DNA of 45,204 nt from Saccharothrix coeruleofusca (GTDB lineage Bacteria; Actinomycetota; Actinomycetes; Mycobacteriales; Pseudonocardiaceae): NCBI RefSeq assembly GCF_014648515.1, contig NZ_BMRG01000003.1, positions 609,938 to 655,141 on the forward strand. Direction: 5' to 3'. The notes beneath the pieces are model-generated. The model searched no databases. It was not told the origin of the DNA and saw only the letters and a list, made by a program, of their open reading frames with translations. Shown here in pieces: positions 1-8,611 of the stretch. The translations under genes were made by a program, and so were the position numbers. How positions within the stretch are numbered: the stretch's first letter is position 1; every line of letters starts with the position of its first letter.

Positions 1-510
1 GCCGCGCTGGCCGCCGCACCCGACCCCATCGCCACCGCCGCCGCCGGGTGGCCCTGGTTGGTCCCGGTGGTCCGCGCGGGCGCCGCGCTCGCCGCGCTGG
101 GTTCCCTGCTGGCCCTGGTACTCGGCGTCTCCCGCACCACCCTGGCCATGGCCCGCGACGGCCACCTGCCCCGCACCCTGGCCGCGATCCACCCCCGCCA
201 CCGCGTCCCGCACCACGCCGAGATCGCCGTCGGCGTCACCGTCGCGCTGCTCGCCTCCGCCGTGGACCTGCGCGGTGCCATCGGCTTCTCCTCCTTCGCC
301 GTGCTCGTCTACTACGCCGTCGCCAACGCCTCCGCGTGGACCCTGCGCGTCGACGAAGGCCGCCCGCCACGTGCCGTGCCGGTGGTGGGCCTGCTCGGCT
401 GCCTGCTCCTGGCGGCCACCCTGCCCACCGCCTCCGTGCTGTCCGGGGCCGCGGTGCTGGCGCTGGGTGCCGCGGTGTGGGTGATCCGCCGCCCGCACCG
501 CGAGGCATGA
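1..510 (+). CDS. APC-family amino acid permease, C-terminal part
   Basis: The reading frame is open from base 1 and ends at TGA 508-510, so only the last ~169 residues are present. The visible part has several hydrophobic helices and a cytoplasmic loop SRTTLAMARDGHLPRTLA, which is typical of APC-superfamily amino acid/polyamine transporters (loop after TM8), followed by four further hydrophobic stretches and a basic tail RRPHREA. The role by family is proton-coupled uptake or exchange of amino acids across the cytoplasmic membrane; the substrate cannot be inferred. The start lies outside the window. About 80 bp separate it from the next gene, with no obvious hairpin terminator. Confidence 0.85.
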   Translation, partial: AALAAAPDPIATAAAGWPWLVPVVRAGAALAALGSLLALVLGVSRTTLAMARDGHLPRTLAAIHPRHRVPHHAEIAVGVTVALLASAVDLRGAIGFSSFAVLVYYAVANASAWTLRVDEGRPPRAVPVVGLLGCLLLAATLPTASVLSGAAVLALGAAVWVIRRPHREA

Positions 511-592
511 CGCCTGCCGCCTGCGGTGATTTCCTTGGTGGGATTGGATATTCGCCCCACTCGTGCCGGAGGGCTGCATTAGCCTCGCCCGC

Positions 593-1063
593 GTGCAGAT
601 ATCGCTCTGGGTTCCCTACGACGAGTGGCGAGCGCGTCGCCTGATCAAGTTCATGCTGCGCCCCACGGTGACGTGGATGCGCGTACTAGGTGCGGTCATA
701 GCCGCGTACGTCGTCCTCGCTCTGCTCGTGAGCTCCATCTCTCCGTCCATCCCGCTGATCGTCCTGGGCGTGTTCTGCGTCTTCGGTTTCGAGCCGCTCA
801 TGGTCTGGTACAGCCTGCGCGCGCAGAACGCCGCCATCCGACAGGGCTACCACCTGGTCGTGGACGATGCCGGTGTCACGATGAAGGCGGAGTCCTACGA
901 GTCGCGGTTGGCGTGGTCGACGATCCAGCGGGTCAAGGAAAAGCCCGACGCATGGTTCCTGGTGCTGAGCAAGATGCAGGCGATGGCGATCTACAAGGAC
1001 CTCATGACCGAGGAGCAGCGGAGCCAGTTCGCCGCCATCCTCGCCCAGCGGCAGCCCGCCTGA
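593..1063 (+). CDS. YcxB-like membrane protein
   Basis: 156 residues from GTG 593. A GTG at 563 is in frame, but 593 is preferred because a TAGCCT hexamer (580-585) lies 7 nt upstream, the arrangement of a leaderless actinobacterial start, and neither start has a well-spaced ribosome binding site. The protein has a basic N-terminus, two hydrophobic segments (about residues 30-75), then a soluble C-terminal domain beginning near VVDDAGVTMK and ending in a charged tail. This layout matches the YcxB-like family (two helices plus a PH-like C-terminal domain), whose function is unknown. It stands alone between a permease and a convergent reductase gene. The family call is moderately confident; no function is claimed. 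Confidence 0.7.
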   Translation: MQISLWVPYDEWRARRLIKFMLRPTVTWMRVLGAVIAAYVVLALLVSSISPSIPLIVLGVFCVFGFEPLMVWYSLRAQNAAIRQGYHLVVDDAGVTMKAESYESRLAWSTIQRVKEKPDAWFLVLSKMQAMAIYKDLMTEEQRSQFAAILAQRQPA

Positions 1064-1103
1064 GCCGACCGGCCCGGCGGGCGGACCGCCGGTGGTGCGC
1101 CCG

Positions 1104-1841
1104 CTACATCTGGAAACCGGCGGGCCCGCGCACCGCGGCGGCGGCCAGTTCTTCGACCCTGGCGGCGGACACCGGCACACCGGGGGCTGACTGCACCCAG
1201 GCCACGAATTCGAGCACGGTGAGACCGGACGGCGGCTGCCCCACGTAGGGGAGGGCGTACAGCGGGGTGTTGGGCTCACTGCGCCAGCTCTCCGCCAGCG
1301 TGCCCAGGTCCACCGCGTCGAAGCCCAGCACGTCCAGCAGGTCCGCCACTTCCCGCTTGGCGGCCGGGTCGTCGCCGGACAGCGGCAGCGCGGTGCGGTC
1401 GGGCGCTCCCGCCGGGCGGAACAGCTCCAGCAGTTGCTTGGGGCCGATGTTGTGCAGCGCCTTCACCACGCGGGACTCGGCGAGGTGGCGCTGCACCAGC
1501 CCGCTGGAGGTCAGCTCGTCGCGGTCGAGCTCCGGAATCCGCCACCCCGCCTTCGGCGCGTAGTTCATCGGGTCGATCACGGTCTTGCCCGCCAGCTCCG
1601 CGCGGGGCAGCCGCTCGTGGGCGGCCAGCGGCACGGCCGCGACGACCAGGTCCGCGGTGCGCGCCGTCTCGGTCGGGGTGGCGGCGCTGGCCCGCCTGCC
1701 GAGCTCGGCGACGAGGTCGGCCAGTGCCTCCGGGCCTCGCGAGTTGCTCAGCACCACGTCGAGGCCGGCGTCGACGGCGCGGCGGGCCACCCCCGCGCCG
1801 ACCATCCCGGTGCCGATGATGCCGAGGACCGATGTGCTCAC
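1104..1841 (-). CDS. NADPH-dependent F420 reductase-like oxidoreductase
   Basis: 245 residues from GTG 1841, with GGAG 7 nt upstream. The open frame continues far upstream, but that extension is the shadow of the divergent LysR gene. The N-terminus carries a Rossmann dinucleotide site, LGIIGTGMVGAGVARRA (about residues 5-21), then a SNSRG segment that binds the 2'-phosphate of NADP in this family, and ADLVVAAVPL. This is the NAD(P)-binding domain of the F420:NADP oxidoreductase / 6-phosphogluconate-type superfamily; many actinobacterial relatives act on other substrates. It is divergent from a LysR gene 109 bp away with a LysR-type box between them, so it is the probable target of that regulator. 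Confidence 0.75.
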   Translation of the reverse strand: MSTSVLGIIGTGMVGAGVARRAVDAGLDVVLSNSRGPEALADLVAELGRRASAATPTETARTADLVVAAVPLAAHERLPRAELAGKTVIDPMNYAPKAGWRIPELDRDELTSSGLVQRHLAESRVVKALHNIGPKQLLELFRPAGAPDRTALPLSGDDPAAKREVADLLDVLGFDAVDLGTLAESWRSEPNTPLYALPYVGQPPSGLTVLEFVAWVQSAPGVPVSAARVEELAAAAVRGPAGFQM

Positions 1842-1923
1842 TGGTGTTCTCCGTTCGAATGGGCTGGCACCCATCACAGCCCGAGTGACCCTCGCCAACA
1901 ATGACCGGAAACGATCGGCAGCG

Positions 1924-1938
1924 ATCACATCGTGTGAT
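1924..1938. promoter_or_regulatory. LysR-type operator (T-N11-A dyad)
   Basis: ATCACA-TCG-TGTGAT is a perfect 6-bp inverted repeat satisfying the T-N11-A rule of LysR-type binding sites. It lies in the 109-bp gap between the divergent reductase (1841) and LysR (1951) genes, starting 13 bp from the LysR start codon, consistent with autoregulation and control of the reductase. Binding is inferred. Confidence 0.65.
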
Positions 1939-1950
1939 AGATCAGAAGGG

Positions 1951-2799
1951 GTGGAGCTGAGGGCGCTGCAGTACTTCGTGACCGTCGCCGAGGAGCTGCA
2001 CTTCGGCCGCGCGGCGCAACGGCTGCGCATCGTGCAGCCCGCGGTGAGCCAGCAGATCACCCGGCTGGAGCGCGAACTCGGCGTGCGGCTGCTGGACCGC
2101 ACCTCGCGGCGGGTGCGGCTCACCCCGGCCGGTGAACGGGTGCTCGACGCGGCCCGCGAGGCGCTGGCGGCGGCCGCCCGCGTGCGGGTGGTCGCGGGCG
2201 AACCGGCAGCCGCCCTGCGGATCGGGCTCGCGTCCTGCGTCACCACGCGGGTCGACCGCGCCCTGGCCCGCCTGCGCGACGCCGAGCGCCCCGCCGAGCC
2301 GACGCTGGTCGACCTGCCGGTGGCCGCGCGCCTCGACGCCGTCCGCGACGGCGAACTGGACCTGGCGCTGGTTCGCGGCGCCGTCACGACCACGGCGGTG
2401 ACAGTGGCGCGGGCATGGTCCGAACCACTGCACGCGGTGCTGTCACACGACCACCCCGCCGCGAGCAAGCCCGCGATCGGCCTGCACGACCTCGACCCGC
2501 AGGGCCTGCGGCTCCCCGCCCGCGACAACGACCCGCTGCTGCACGACGCGATCCTCGCCGTGCTGCCATCGGCCCCGCCGCGCCCACCCGCAGGGGACCT
2601 GCTCAACGTGCTGTTCGAGGTGGGCCGCCACCCGGCGGGCTGGACGCTGATGCCCGCCGAGCAACTCGCCCCGACCCGTTCGGACCGGGTGCTGTCGCTG
2701 CCGCTGGACCCGCCGGTGACCATCGACGGCCACGTGGTGACCTCGCTCGCCACGCCGAAGTCGTGCGTGGCGTCCTACGTGGCCGCGTTCGCCGATTGA
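1951..2799 (+). CDS. LysR-family transcriptional regulator
   Basis: 282 residues from GTG 1951. The N-terminal winged HTH is standard for LysR: LRALQYFVTVAEELHFGRAA, then a recognition helix around QPAVSQQITRLERELG, then LLDRTSRRVRLTPAG (to about residue 60). The effector-binding region is somewhat short for a LysR protein. AAGGGG abuts the start codon, too close for an ideal ribosome site; a TAGATC hexamer 7 nt upstream could be a -10 for a leaderless message. It is divergent from the F420-reductase-like gene with a T-N11-A dyad between them, so it probably controls that gene and itself. The inducer is unknown. Confidence 0.9.
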   Translation: MELRALQYFVTVAEELHFGRAAQRLRIVQPAVSQQITRLERELGVRLLDRTSRRVRLTPAGERVLDAAREALAAAARVRVVAGEPAAALRIGLASCVTTRVDRALARLRDAERPAEPTLVDLPVAARLDAVRDGELDLALVRGAVTTTAVTVARAWSEPLHAVLSHDHPAASKPAIGLHDLDPQGLRLPARDNDPLLHDAILAVLPSAPPRPPAGDLLNVLFEVGRHPAGWTLMPAEQLAPTRSDRVLSLPLDPPVTIDGHVVTSLATPKSCVASYVAAFAD

Positions 2800-3014
2800 G
2801 GACGATCCCCGCCAACCGGACGAGGACGGCGCGCAGCGTCGGCAGCGCGAGAAGACGAGTCGGACCACGCTCCGTGACCATGTGAACCCGCAACGCGAGG
2901 ATTGCTCCGTTCAGCAGTCGACCCCGTGCCCGCCGAGGCGTCATAGTCTCTCTTCGGGTCGGGAATTGATCACTAACTCGCGGAGGGTGCTCCGCGGGCG
3001 GGGGGGCTTCACAC

Positions 3015-5243
3015 ATGCGATCGCGCATCCGTGCGCGGGGCTTTGCCCTGCGCACACTCGGTTGTGGAATCGTTCTCGCGGTGGTGGGCGTCGGGCTGGC
3101 GCCCGTGGCCGCGGGTGCCGCGCCGCAGCCGGTTCCGGACGTGGCCGCCGACGAGGCGACCGCCAAGCGGTACGCCGCACTGGGGGACAAGCCGGTGGCC
3201 AAGCCGGCCGACGGGGACCGCGAACGCGACCCGCACCTGGAAGTGATCCACAACAATGAGCCCGACCCGCCGTCCGAGATGAGCATGGAGGGCGGCAAGC
3301 TGCCGTGCCGGGTGGGAGCCGACCGGGCGTTCGTCTTCACCCGCACACCTGGGCTGAGCGCGCGGCTGTCCGACGCCGACGGAGACAGCCTCGACGGTGC
3401 GTTCAAGCTGTTCCGCGGACCGCAGGGGGCTTTCTCCCACGAGTACGCGGAGTTCCACGTCAGGAGCATCCCGTCCGGCTCGTTCGGCTCGGCGCAGGTG
3501 CCCGAGGGGTACATCACCGCGGACGACATCTACACGTGGCGTGTCCGGGCGGAGGACCGCCAGTCCCACACCTGGTCGGAGTACTGCGAATTCGAGGTGG
3601 ACACCGCACGGCCCAACACACCCCTGGTGTCCTCCGCTGACTACCCGACCGAGGGCGCGCACGGCAGCGTCGGCCGCACGGGCAACTTCACGTTCCAGGT
3701 CAACGGCAACACCGGCCGCGACGGGACCATGGACGTCGTCCACTACAGCTGGTCGCTCAACGACGACGGCGCCCACAACGCTGCCGTGGCATCGGAGGAC
3801 GGCACCGTCACCGTGCCGATCACGCCCACTCGCCCTGGCATCAACACGCTCTACGTGCACGCCGTCGACCGCGCGGGCAACCACTCCCTGACCAGGGCGG
3901 TCTACCGGTTCGAGGTCGCCGCGCCGACGCCCGCGTCGGCGGAGTGGAAGCTGGACGAGTCGTCGGGCGACTCGGCGGCCGACACCGGGCAGGGCAACCG
4001 ACCACTGTCGCTGTCGGGCGGGGCTTCCTTCGGCCCGGCGTACGCGGCCAACGGCATGCGGCTCAACGGCACCACGGCCGTCGCGACGACGGCCACGCCC
4101 CCGGTGGACACCTCCCGCGCGTTCACGGTCTCGGCGTGGGCCAAGCTGACCCGGACCGACGGCTACTTCACGGTGCTCAGCCAGGACGGCGATCGGGTGA
4201 GCCCGTTCTACCTGCAGTACGACCCGGCGGTGGACCGGTGGCGGATCAGCGCGACGGATCGGGACGCCGACTCACCGTCGACGGTCTCGGTGAACTCCCT
4301 GAACCCGCCCGAGGTCGGTGAGTGGACGCACCTGCTGGCCACCTACGAGCCGAACAGCCGCAACGCCACCCTCTACGTCGACGGCGAACCGCAGGGCTCG
4401 GTGGCGATGAGCTTCTGGCAGGCGGGCGGCAGCCTGGTCGTCGGCGCGGCGCGGTGGAACGGCGACCGGGCCGACCACTTCCCCGGCACGGTCGACCACG
4501 TGCAGCTGTGGGACCGGGAACTCAGCGCGGCCGAGGCCGCCGAAGCGGCCAACCTGGCCGTGCCGCGCGCTCGCTACCAGCTCGACGAGCGCTCCGGCAG
4601 CACCACGCTGGACGAGATCTCCGAGCAAACCGCCACGCGGTCCGGTGGCACGTCCTGGGCGGGCGACCCTCGGGACTCGGCCGCCAGCAGGAAGAAGTGG
4701 CTGAACTTCGACTCGTCCGGGACCGGCGAGGTCACCGCACCCGCGCCCGCCGGGCTGCGGACCGACCGCTCCTACACCGTGTCGGCCTGGGTGCGCCAGG
4801 ACGAGTTCGACCACCTCGCCCGCGCCGCGGTGGGCGCGGGCGACGCGCGGTACTCCCCCTTCCTGCTCGGATACCGGCCGTCGGAGGGGAAGTGGGGCTT
4901 CCTGGTGTCCAAGTCGGCGGCCACCGGTGACAGCTGGCTGGCGCTGTCCGACGCACCGGCCGAGGCGGGGCAGTGGGTGCACCTGGCGGCCACCTACGAT
5001 GCCACCAGTGGCCAGATCGCCTTGTACGTCAACGGCACCGAGCAGAGCTCCTTCTCCGGCACCCCGGACGGCACGGGCGTCCAGAGCAGGGTCGCCACCG
5101 GACCGCTGTGGATCGGTCGCGGGATCTGGGAGGGGCAGAGGAACGACGTGTGGAGGGGCGACGTGGACGACGTGCGGCTCTACTCCGGCGTCCTGTCCGC
5201 GGACGAGATCGCGGTCGTGTACAGCACCACCTTCCACTTCTGA
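3015..5243 (+). CDS. Secreted LamG (jellyroll) repeat protein
   Basis: 742 residues with an N-terminal Sec signal: an Arg-rich start, a hydrophobic core (about 16-33) and cleavage near AAGAAPQ. Residues about 70-300 form beta-rich, Ig/FN3-like segments (repeated phrases such as TARPNTPLV and NTLYVHAVDRAGN). Two concanavalin-like LamG domains follow (about 305-515 and 520-740), each with the diagnostic pattern: FTVSAWAKL / YTVSAWVRQ, EWTHLLATYE / QWVHLAATYD, a YVDGEPQGS / YVNGTEQSS hairpin and a closing VDHVQLWDREL / VDDVRLYSGVL. Such proteins are extracellular and probably bind carbohydrate or protein; no catalytic domain is visible. It is transcribed alone. The 215 bp upstream contain its promoter but no gene I can support. 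Confidence 0.85.
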   Translation: MRSRIRARGFALRTLGCGIVLAVVGVGLAPVAAGAAPQPVPDVAADEATAKRYAALGDKPVAKPADGDRERDPHLEVIHNNEPDPPSEMSMEGGKLPCRVGADRAFVFTRTPGLSARLSDADGDSLDGAFKLFRGPQGAFSHEYAEFHVRSIPSGSFGSAQVPEGYITADDIYTWRVRAEDRQSHTWSEYCEFEVDTARPNTPLVSSADYPTEGAHGSVGRTGNFTFQVNGNTGRDGTMDVVHYSWSLNDDGAHNAAVASEDGTVTVPITPTRPGINTLYVHAVDRAGNHSLTRAVYRFEVAAPTPASAEWKLDESSGDSAADTGQGNRPLSLSGGASFGPAYAANGMRLNGTTAVATTATPPVDTSRAFTVSAWAKLTRTDGYFTVLSQDGDRVSPFYLQYDPAVDRWRISATDRDADSPSTVSVNSLNPPEVGEWTHLLATYEPNSRNATLYVDGEPQGSVAMSFWQAGGSLVVGAARWNGDRADHFPGTVDHVQLWDRELSAAEAAEAANLAVPRARYQLDERSGSTTLDEISEQTATRSGGTSWAGDPRDSAASRKKWLNFDSSGTGEVTAPAPAGLRTDRSYTVSAWVRQDEFDHLARAAVGAGDARYSPFLLGYRPSEGKWGFLVSKSAATGDSWLALSDAPAEAGQWVHLAATYDATSGQIALYVNGTEQSSFSGTPDGTGVQSRVATGPLWIGRGIWEGQRNDVWRGDVDDVRLYSGVLSADEIAVVYSTTFHF

Positions 5244-5314
5244 TCGCATCAGGTCGGCCTCAAGCAGCGTTGTCGTGAGCGCTTGATCGCTGTCCTGGGA
5301 AAAGGGTCTTCAGG

Positions 5315-5377
5315 GGGTTGGGCGTGAAGCCCAACCCGAAGCTCCGCACCACGATCACGCACGGGCGTCGAAGCCCG
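5315..5377. terminator. Bidirectional terminator hairpins
   Basis: Two hairpins lie in the convergent gap between the LamG and MerR genes. The first has a 9-bp perfect stem GGGTTGGGC/GCCCAACCC with a GTGAA loop (5315-5337). The second has the stem CGGGC/GCCCG with a 6-nt loop (5362-5377). There is no T-run, as is usual in GC-rich actinobacteria. Confidence 0.6.
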
Positions 5378-5388
5378 AACCCGATACA

Positions 5389-5787
5389 TCAGCGGCCGCA
5401 GGCGACCTCGTCCCGTTCGGCGTGCCCCGCCAGCGCGGCGCGGTGCCTGCGGTTGGCGGCCATCACCTCGTCCAGGGTGTCCCGCGCGCGTTGCAGCTCG
5501 GTGATGTGGGTGTCCAGCCGCTCCCGCTCCCTCGCCATGCTCTCCCACGCGGCGTCGGTGACGTCCGCGGTGCCCGCGTCGACGCAGGGCATGATCTCGG
5601 CGATGGTGCGGCTGGACAGCCCGGCGCTGTAGAGCCGCTGGAACAGCACGACTCGCTCCACATCGGACTCGCGGTAGAGGCGCTGTCCGCCGGAGCTGCG
5701 CTCGCTGGTGAGCAGCCCCTGCTGCTCGTAGTACCTCAGCGAGCGCACGCTCACGCCCGCCCGCGCCGCCAGCTCGCCGATCCTCAT
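5389..5787 (-). CDS. MerR-family transcriptional regulator
   Basis: 132 residues from ATG 5787, with a strong ribosome site (GGGAGG, 8 nt upstream). Residues 1-37 are the MerR winged helix: MRIGELAARAGVSVRSLRYY, then EQQGLL and the wing SSGGQRLYRESDVERV. A long coiled-coil dimerisation helix follows (about 75-110). The C-terminus contains a single Cys (VACGR) and there is one more Cys at IMPCVD, so it lacks the clustered Cys of metal or SoxR sensors and probably senses a small organic molecule. It lies 84 bp downstream of, and co-directional with, the amidohydrolase gene, so it may be its regulator or simply a neighbour. Confidence 0.88.
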   Translation of the reverse strand: MRIGELAARAGVSVRSLRYYEQQGLLTSERSSGGQRLYRESDVERVVLFQRLYSAGLSSRTIAEIMPCVDAGTADVTDAAWESMARERERLDTHITELQRARDTLDEVMAANRRHRAALAGHAERDEVACGR

Positions 5788-5871
5788 GCCGCAGACCTCC
5801 CACTACCCGGACCACACCTGATGGTGGACGTCGAACCCAGGGTAGGCGTCAGGAGGCGGTGGGCAGGCGGG

Positions 5872-6915
5872 TCACGAGGGCTGGTGCTGCCGGTGGGGTG
5901 CGGCGAGGTGGCCGGTCAGCCGCTCCCAGTTGCCGGACCCGATGGCGGCCTTCTCCTCGTCGGTGAACGGCGCCTGTTCGAGGAAGGACCGGGCGACGCC
6001 GCCGCTGGTGTCCAGGTGGGGGAAGCCGCCGGGGCGGGTGCCGAAGGTGTAGGGGTAGTCGGTGGAGTAGAGCATCCGGTCGGTGCCGACGACCTCGGCG
6101 GTCCAGCGCAGGTAGCGCTCGCTGACCGTGCCGCTGCCCGCGATCCAGAAGTTCTGCCGGAAGTAGTCGGCCAGCGGGCGCGGCAGCCCGGCCATCTCCC
6201 GCAGGAAGCCGACGTGGTCGAGGTAGAACAGCACGACCTCGCCCCAGTGCCCGGCGATCACCTGGAGCTCGGGGTGCCGGTCGAACACCCCGGAGAAGAT
6301 CATCCGCAGGTATTGCACGCCCAGGTCGTAGTACCAGCCCAGTCCGGCGGTGGCCAGCGCCGGGCCCACGCCGTTGGGCAGCCCGGAGTAGTACGCCTCC
6401 TGGACCGCGCGCACCGGGGTCTGGGGGTGGAAGTGCAGGGGGACGCGCAGCCGCTCGGCGGTGGCGTAGAGGTCGTCGAACTCCGGCGCGTCGGCCAGTT
6501 TGTCGCCGGTGCGGCCGTAGAGCATCGCGCCCCGGAAGCCGAGTCCGATCGCGCGCTCCAGTTCGGCCGCGGCGGCTTCGGGCGCGGAGGTCGGGATGGC
6601 CGCGAACGCCTGGAACCGCCGCGGGTTGGCTTCGACGATCTCGGCGAGGGCGTCGTTGGCCTCGCGCGCGACGCTCACGGCCTCGGCGGGCGCGAGGTTC
6701 TGCACGCCCGGCGTGGACAGCGACAGCACCGCGACGTCGATGCCCTGGTCGTCCATGTCGGCGAGGCGCTGCTGGCCGACGTCGAGCAGCCGCCGGGTGA
6801 CCGGGTGGTCGGGGCCGTAGACGTTGGGGCTCAGGCCCGCCTTCTCCCACGCTTCCAGCACGACGGGGAGGAGCACGTGCTCCTCAAGACCGACGATGCG
6901 CAACTTCTCGTTCAT
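5872..6915 (-). CDS. Amidohydrolase-2 family protein, decarboxylase-like (LEEH motif)
   Basis: 347 residues from ATG 6915 (GGGAG 7 nt upstream). An ATG at 6984 is also in frame but would place the start inside the operator and add a non-conserved segment. The protein is a TIM-barrel amidohydrolase (PF04909 type) with metal-ligand candidates in order: LEEH near the N-terminus, PLHFHPQTP, VIAGHWGE and YSTDYPY. The LEEH start and GHWGE are typical of non-oxidative aromatic-acid decarboxylases (gamma-resorcylate / 2,3-dihydroxybenzoate type) rather than hydrolases with an HxH start. The upstream co-directional gene is a flavin monooxygenase, so an aromatic-compound pathway is plausible but inferred. 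A large paired operator covers its promoter. Confidence 0.8.
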   Translation of the reverse strand: MNEKLRIVGLEEHVLLPVVLEAWEKAGLSPNVYGPDHPVTRRLLDVGQQRLADMDDQGIDVAVLSLSTPGVQNLAPAEAVSVAREANDALAEIVEANPRRFQAFAAIPTSAPEAAAAELERAIGLGFRGAMLYGRTGDKLADAPEFDDLYATAERLRVPLHFHPQTPVRAVQEAYYSGLPNGVGPALATAGLGWYYDLGVQYLRMIFSGVFDRHPELQVIAGHWGEVVLFYLDHVGFLREMAGLPRPLADYFRQNFWIAGSGTVSERYLRWTAEVVGTDRMLYSTDYPYTFGTRPGGFPHLDTSGGVARSFLEQAPFTDEEKAAIGSGNWERLTGHLAAPHRQHQPS

Positions 6916-6946
6916 GCCGCACTCCCTGTCTTCGGGGGACAGGAAG

Positions 6947-7005
6947 CACTGTATCAGCGATACTAACGGTGGTAGCAACGGCATTAGTATCGCCGATAAA
7001 CAGTG
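6947..7005. promoter_or_regulatory. Paired operator within a long inverted repeat
   Basis: The arms TATCAGCGATACTAA (6952-6966) and TTAGTATCGCCGATA (6984-6998) are inverted with one mismatch, and CACTG (6947-6951) / CAGTG (7001-7005) extend the symmetry outward. Each arm also contains its own dyad, GTATC-N3-GATAC (6951-6963) and GTATC-N3-GATAA (6987-6999), 36 bp apart. The element lies just upstream of the amidohydrolase start. This looks like two repressor dimers (TetR/GntR-type geometry) rather than a MerR spacer site. Confidence 0.65.
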
Positions 7006-7021
7006 GTGGGCGCGGTGCGCG

Positions 7022-8359
7022 TCACGAACGCCTGCGCGGCCCCCCGGTCAGCACGCGCAGCACGGTGGCGGGCTTGAACAGCGTCGCCGCCGGATCGATC
7101 AGGCCGTTCACCCGCTGGAACTGCCCGGCCAGGACCGGGTCGTGCCTGGAGACGGCTTGCAGCCGCTGGATGTAGGCGCCGATGACGCGCTCGACCCTGG
7201 ACTGGGGCAGGCCGAGGATCTGGCGGTCGGCGCCGACGCCCGTCCGCCACGCCTGGTCGACCCACTTGGCGGTCGCGGTGAAGAAGCGGCGGGCCAGATC
7301 GGGCCCGCCGTCGGCCAGGCTGTCGCGCAGGATGGTCGCCTGGATCGCGGCCATGGTCATGCCCTGCCCGAACAGCGGGTTGAAGCTGCAGACGCCGTCG
7401 CCGACCACGAGCAACCCGCCGGGGAACCGGCGCAGGCGCTCGTAGTACCGCCGACGGCTCATGGGAACCCGGTGCGTGCGAGCGTCGTCGAGCCACTCGG
7501 CCTGGCGGAGCGCGGCGAAGACGTGCGGCGGCGCCATGCGCTCGGCGAAGGCGAGGAACCCCTCCAGGTCGGTGGGGCTGCGCTGACCCGCGTACCCGCC
7601 CAGCGTCAGCACGTAGCGGCCCTCCTCCTGGGCGAGGAGCCCCATGGCGGTCGGGCGCTGGGGCACGGCCGACACGATGACCATGAGCAGATCCCCCAGC
7701 GCGCCCGGCGGCAGCCGCAGGTGCCTGCTGGTGTAGGTGACGTCGACGGGCACCTGCTCCTCGTCCGGCGCGTCGTACCCGAGCCGCTTCAGCCAGACCG
7801 GGGTGCGCCCACCTCGGCCGGTGGCGTCCACGACCAGGTCGGCCGGGAGGACCTCCTCGCGGCCGTCCTGCGCCGCCACCCTGACCCCGGCCACCCGGTT
7901 CCCGGAGGCGACCAGGTCGATCGCGGCGCAGCCGTCGCGGAACACCACACCGGGCATCGCGCGCACCTCGTCCCGGACGCGGCTCTCCAGATAGGGGCGG
8001 CTGGGCTGGTAGCCGGGGTGGTCCTGCGGGGGGTAGTCCTCCGGGGGGCCCTCGTACCCGAGCACCTGGCCGTTGACGTCGAACCACATCTGCGCGGGGC
8101 TCTCCACGGCGGGAACCCCGTCGGCGGCGAACTTGGCCAGCAGTCCGGGGAACAGCTCGTCGAGGATCGCCACGCCGCGCGGGAGCAGGGCGTGCGAGTG
8201 CCGCCCCTGGGGAACGCCCTTGCGGTCCAGCACGCCCACGGGCAGCGGATCGCGTTCGACGACGGTCACGTGCCGGTAGGCGTCGGCGAGCACCCTGGCG
8301 GACAACAGCCCGGCGATGCTCGCGCCCAGCACGACCGCGTGGTCGCCGACCTTCCCCAT
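7022..8359 (-). CDS. FAD-dependent monooxygenase/oxidoreductase
   Basis: 445 residues from ATG 8359, with GGAGG 5 nt upstream; the in-frame start at 8395 lacks such a site. The N-terminus has the FAD-binding betaalphabeta fold HAVVLGASIAGLLSARVLA followed by the acidic end VTVVERD. A GRHSHALLPRG segment, an ATGRGGRTPVWL segment (second nucleotide-binding motif) and a C-terminal VGDGVCSFNPLFGQGM (the GD ribose-binding motif) are typical of the PHBH/geranylgeranyl-reductase superfamily. There is no WxWxIP motif, so it is not a flavin halogenase. It is co-directional with the decarboxylase-like amidohydrolase 106 bp downstream, suggesting hydroxylation or oxidation of an aromatic or polyketide-like substrate. 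The substrate is unknown. Confidence 0.82.
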   Translation of the reverse strand: MGKVGDHAVVLGASIAGLLSARVLADAYRHVTVVERDPLPVGVLDRKGVPQGRHSHALLPRGVAILDELFPGLLAKFAADGVPAVESPAQMWFDVNGQVLGYEGPPEDYPPQDHPGYQPSRPYLESRVRDEVRAMPGVVFRDGCAAIDLVASGNRVAGVRVAAQDGREEVLPADLVVDATGRGGRTPVWLKRLGYDAPDEEQVPVDVTYTSRHLRLPPGALGDLLMVIVSAVPQRPTAMGLLAQEEGRYVLTLGGYAGQRSPTDLEGFLAFAERMAPPHVFAALRQAEWLDDARTHRVPMSRRRYYERLRRFPGGLLVVGDGVCSFNPLFGQGMTMAAIQATILRDSLADGGPDLARRFFTATAKWVDQAWRTGVGADRQILGLPQSRVERVIGAYIQRLQAVSRHDPVLAGQFQRVNGLIDPAATLFKPATVLRVLTGGPRRRS

Positions 8360-8611
8360 CACGCCTCCCCGGCGCGGCGGGCACCCGCTCGGCATCCGGG
8401 CGGTTCGGGCGGTACCACGGGAAAAACGCGCATGGCGGAGTGCTCCTCGGTGGGGGGATCGGCACGGTATTGATCTTCATCCTGAGGCAGCCGTCGAACG
8501 CGCGTCCAGGTCGAGTGCCCGAAGGTGCTAAATGATGGCCCCACCCGCGGCGCGGGCACTGATCAGGAATCGAGAAGCGCCGGTCGTGGTGCCGCGCCTA
8601 GCGTTCCCGTC

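Noticed and set aside
1842-2753. Extension of the reductase into a 549-aa protein
   Set aside because: The extra sequence is the reverse-strand shadow of the LysR gene; GTG 1841 has a proper ribosome site and starts the Rossmann fold.
7022-8359. Flavin-dependent halogenase
   Set aside because: The FAD fold is present but the WxWxIP motif is not.
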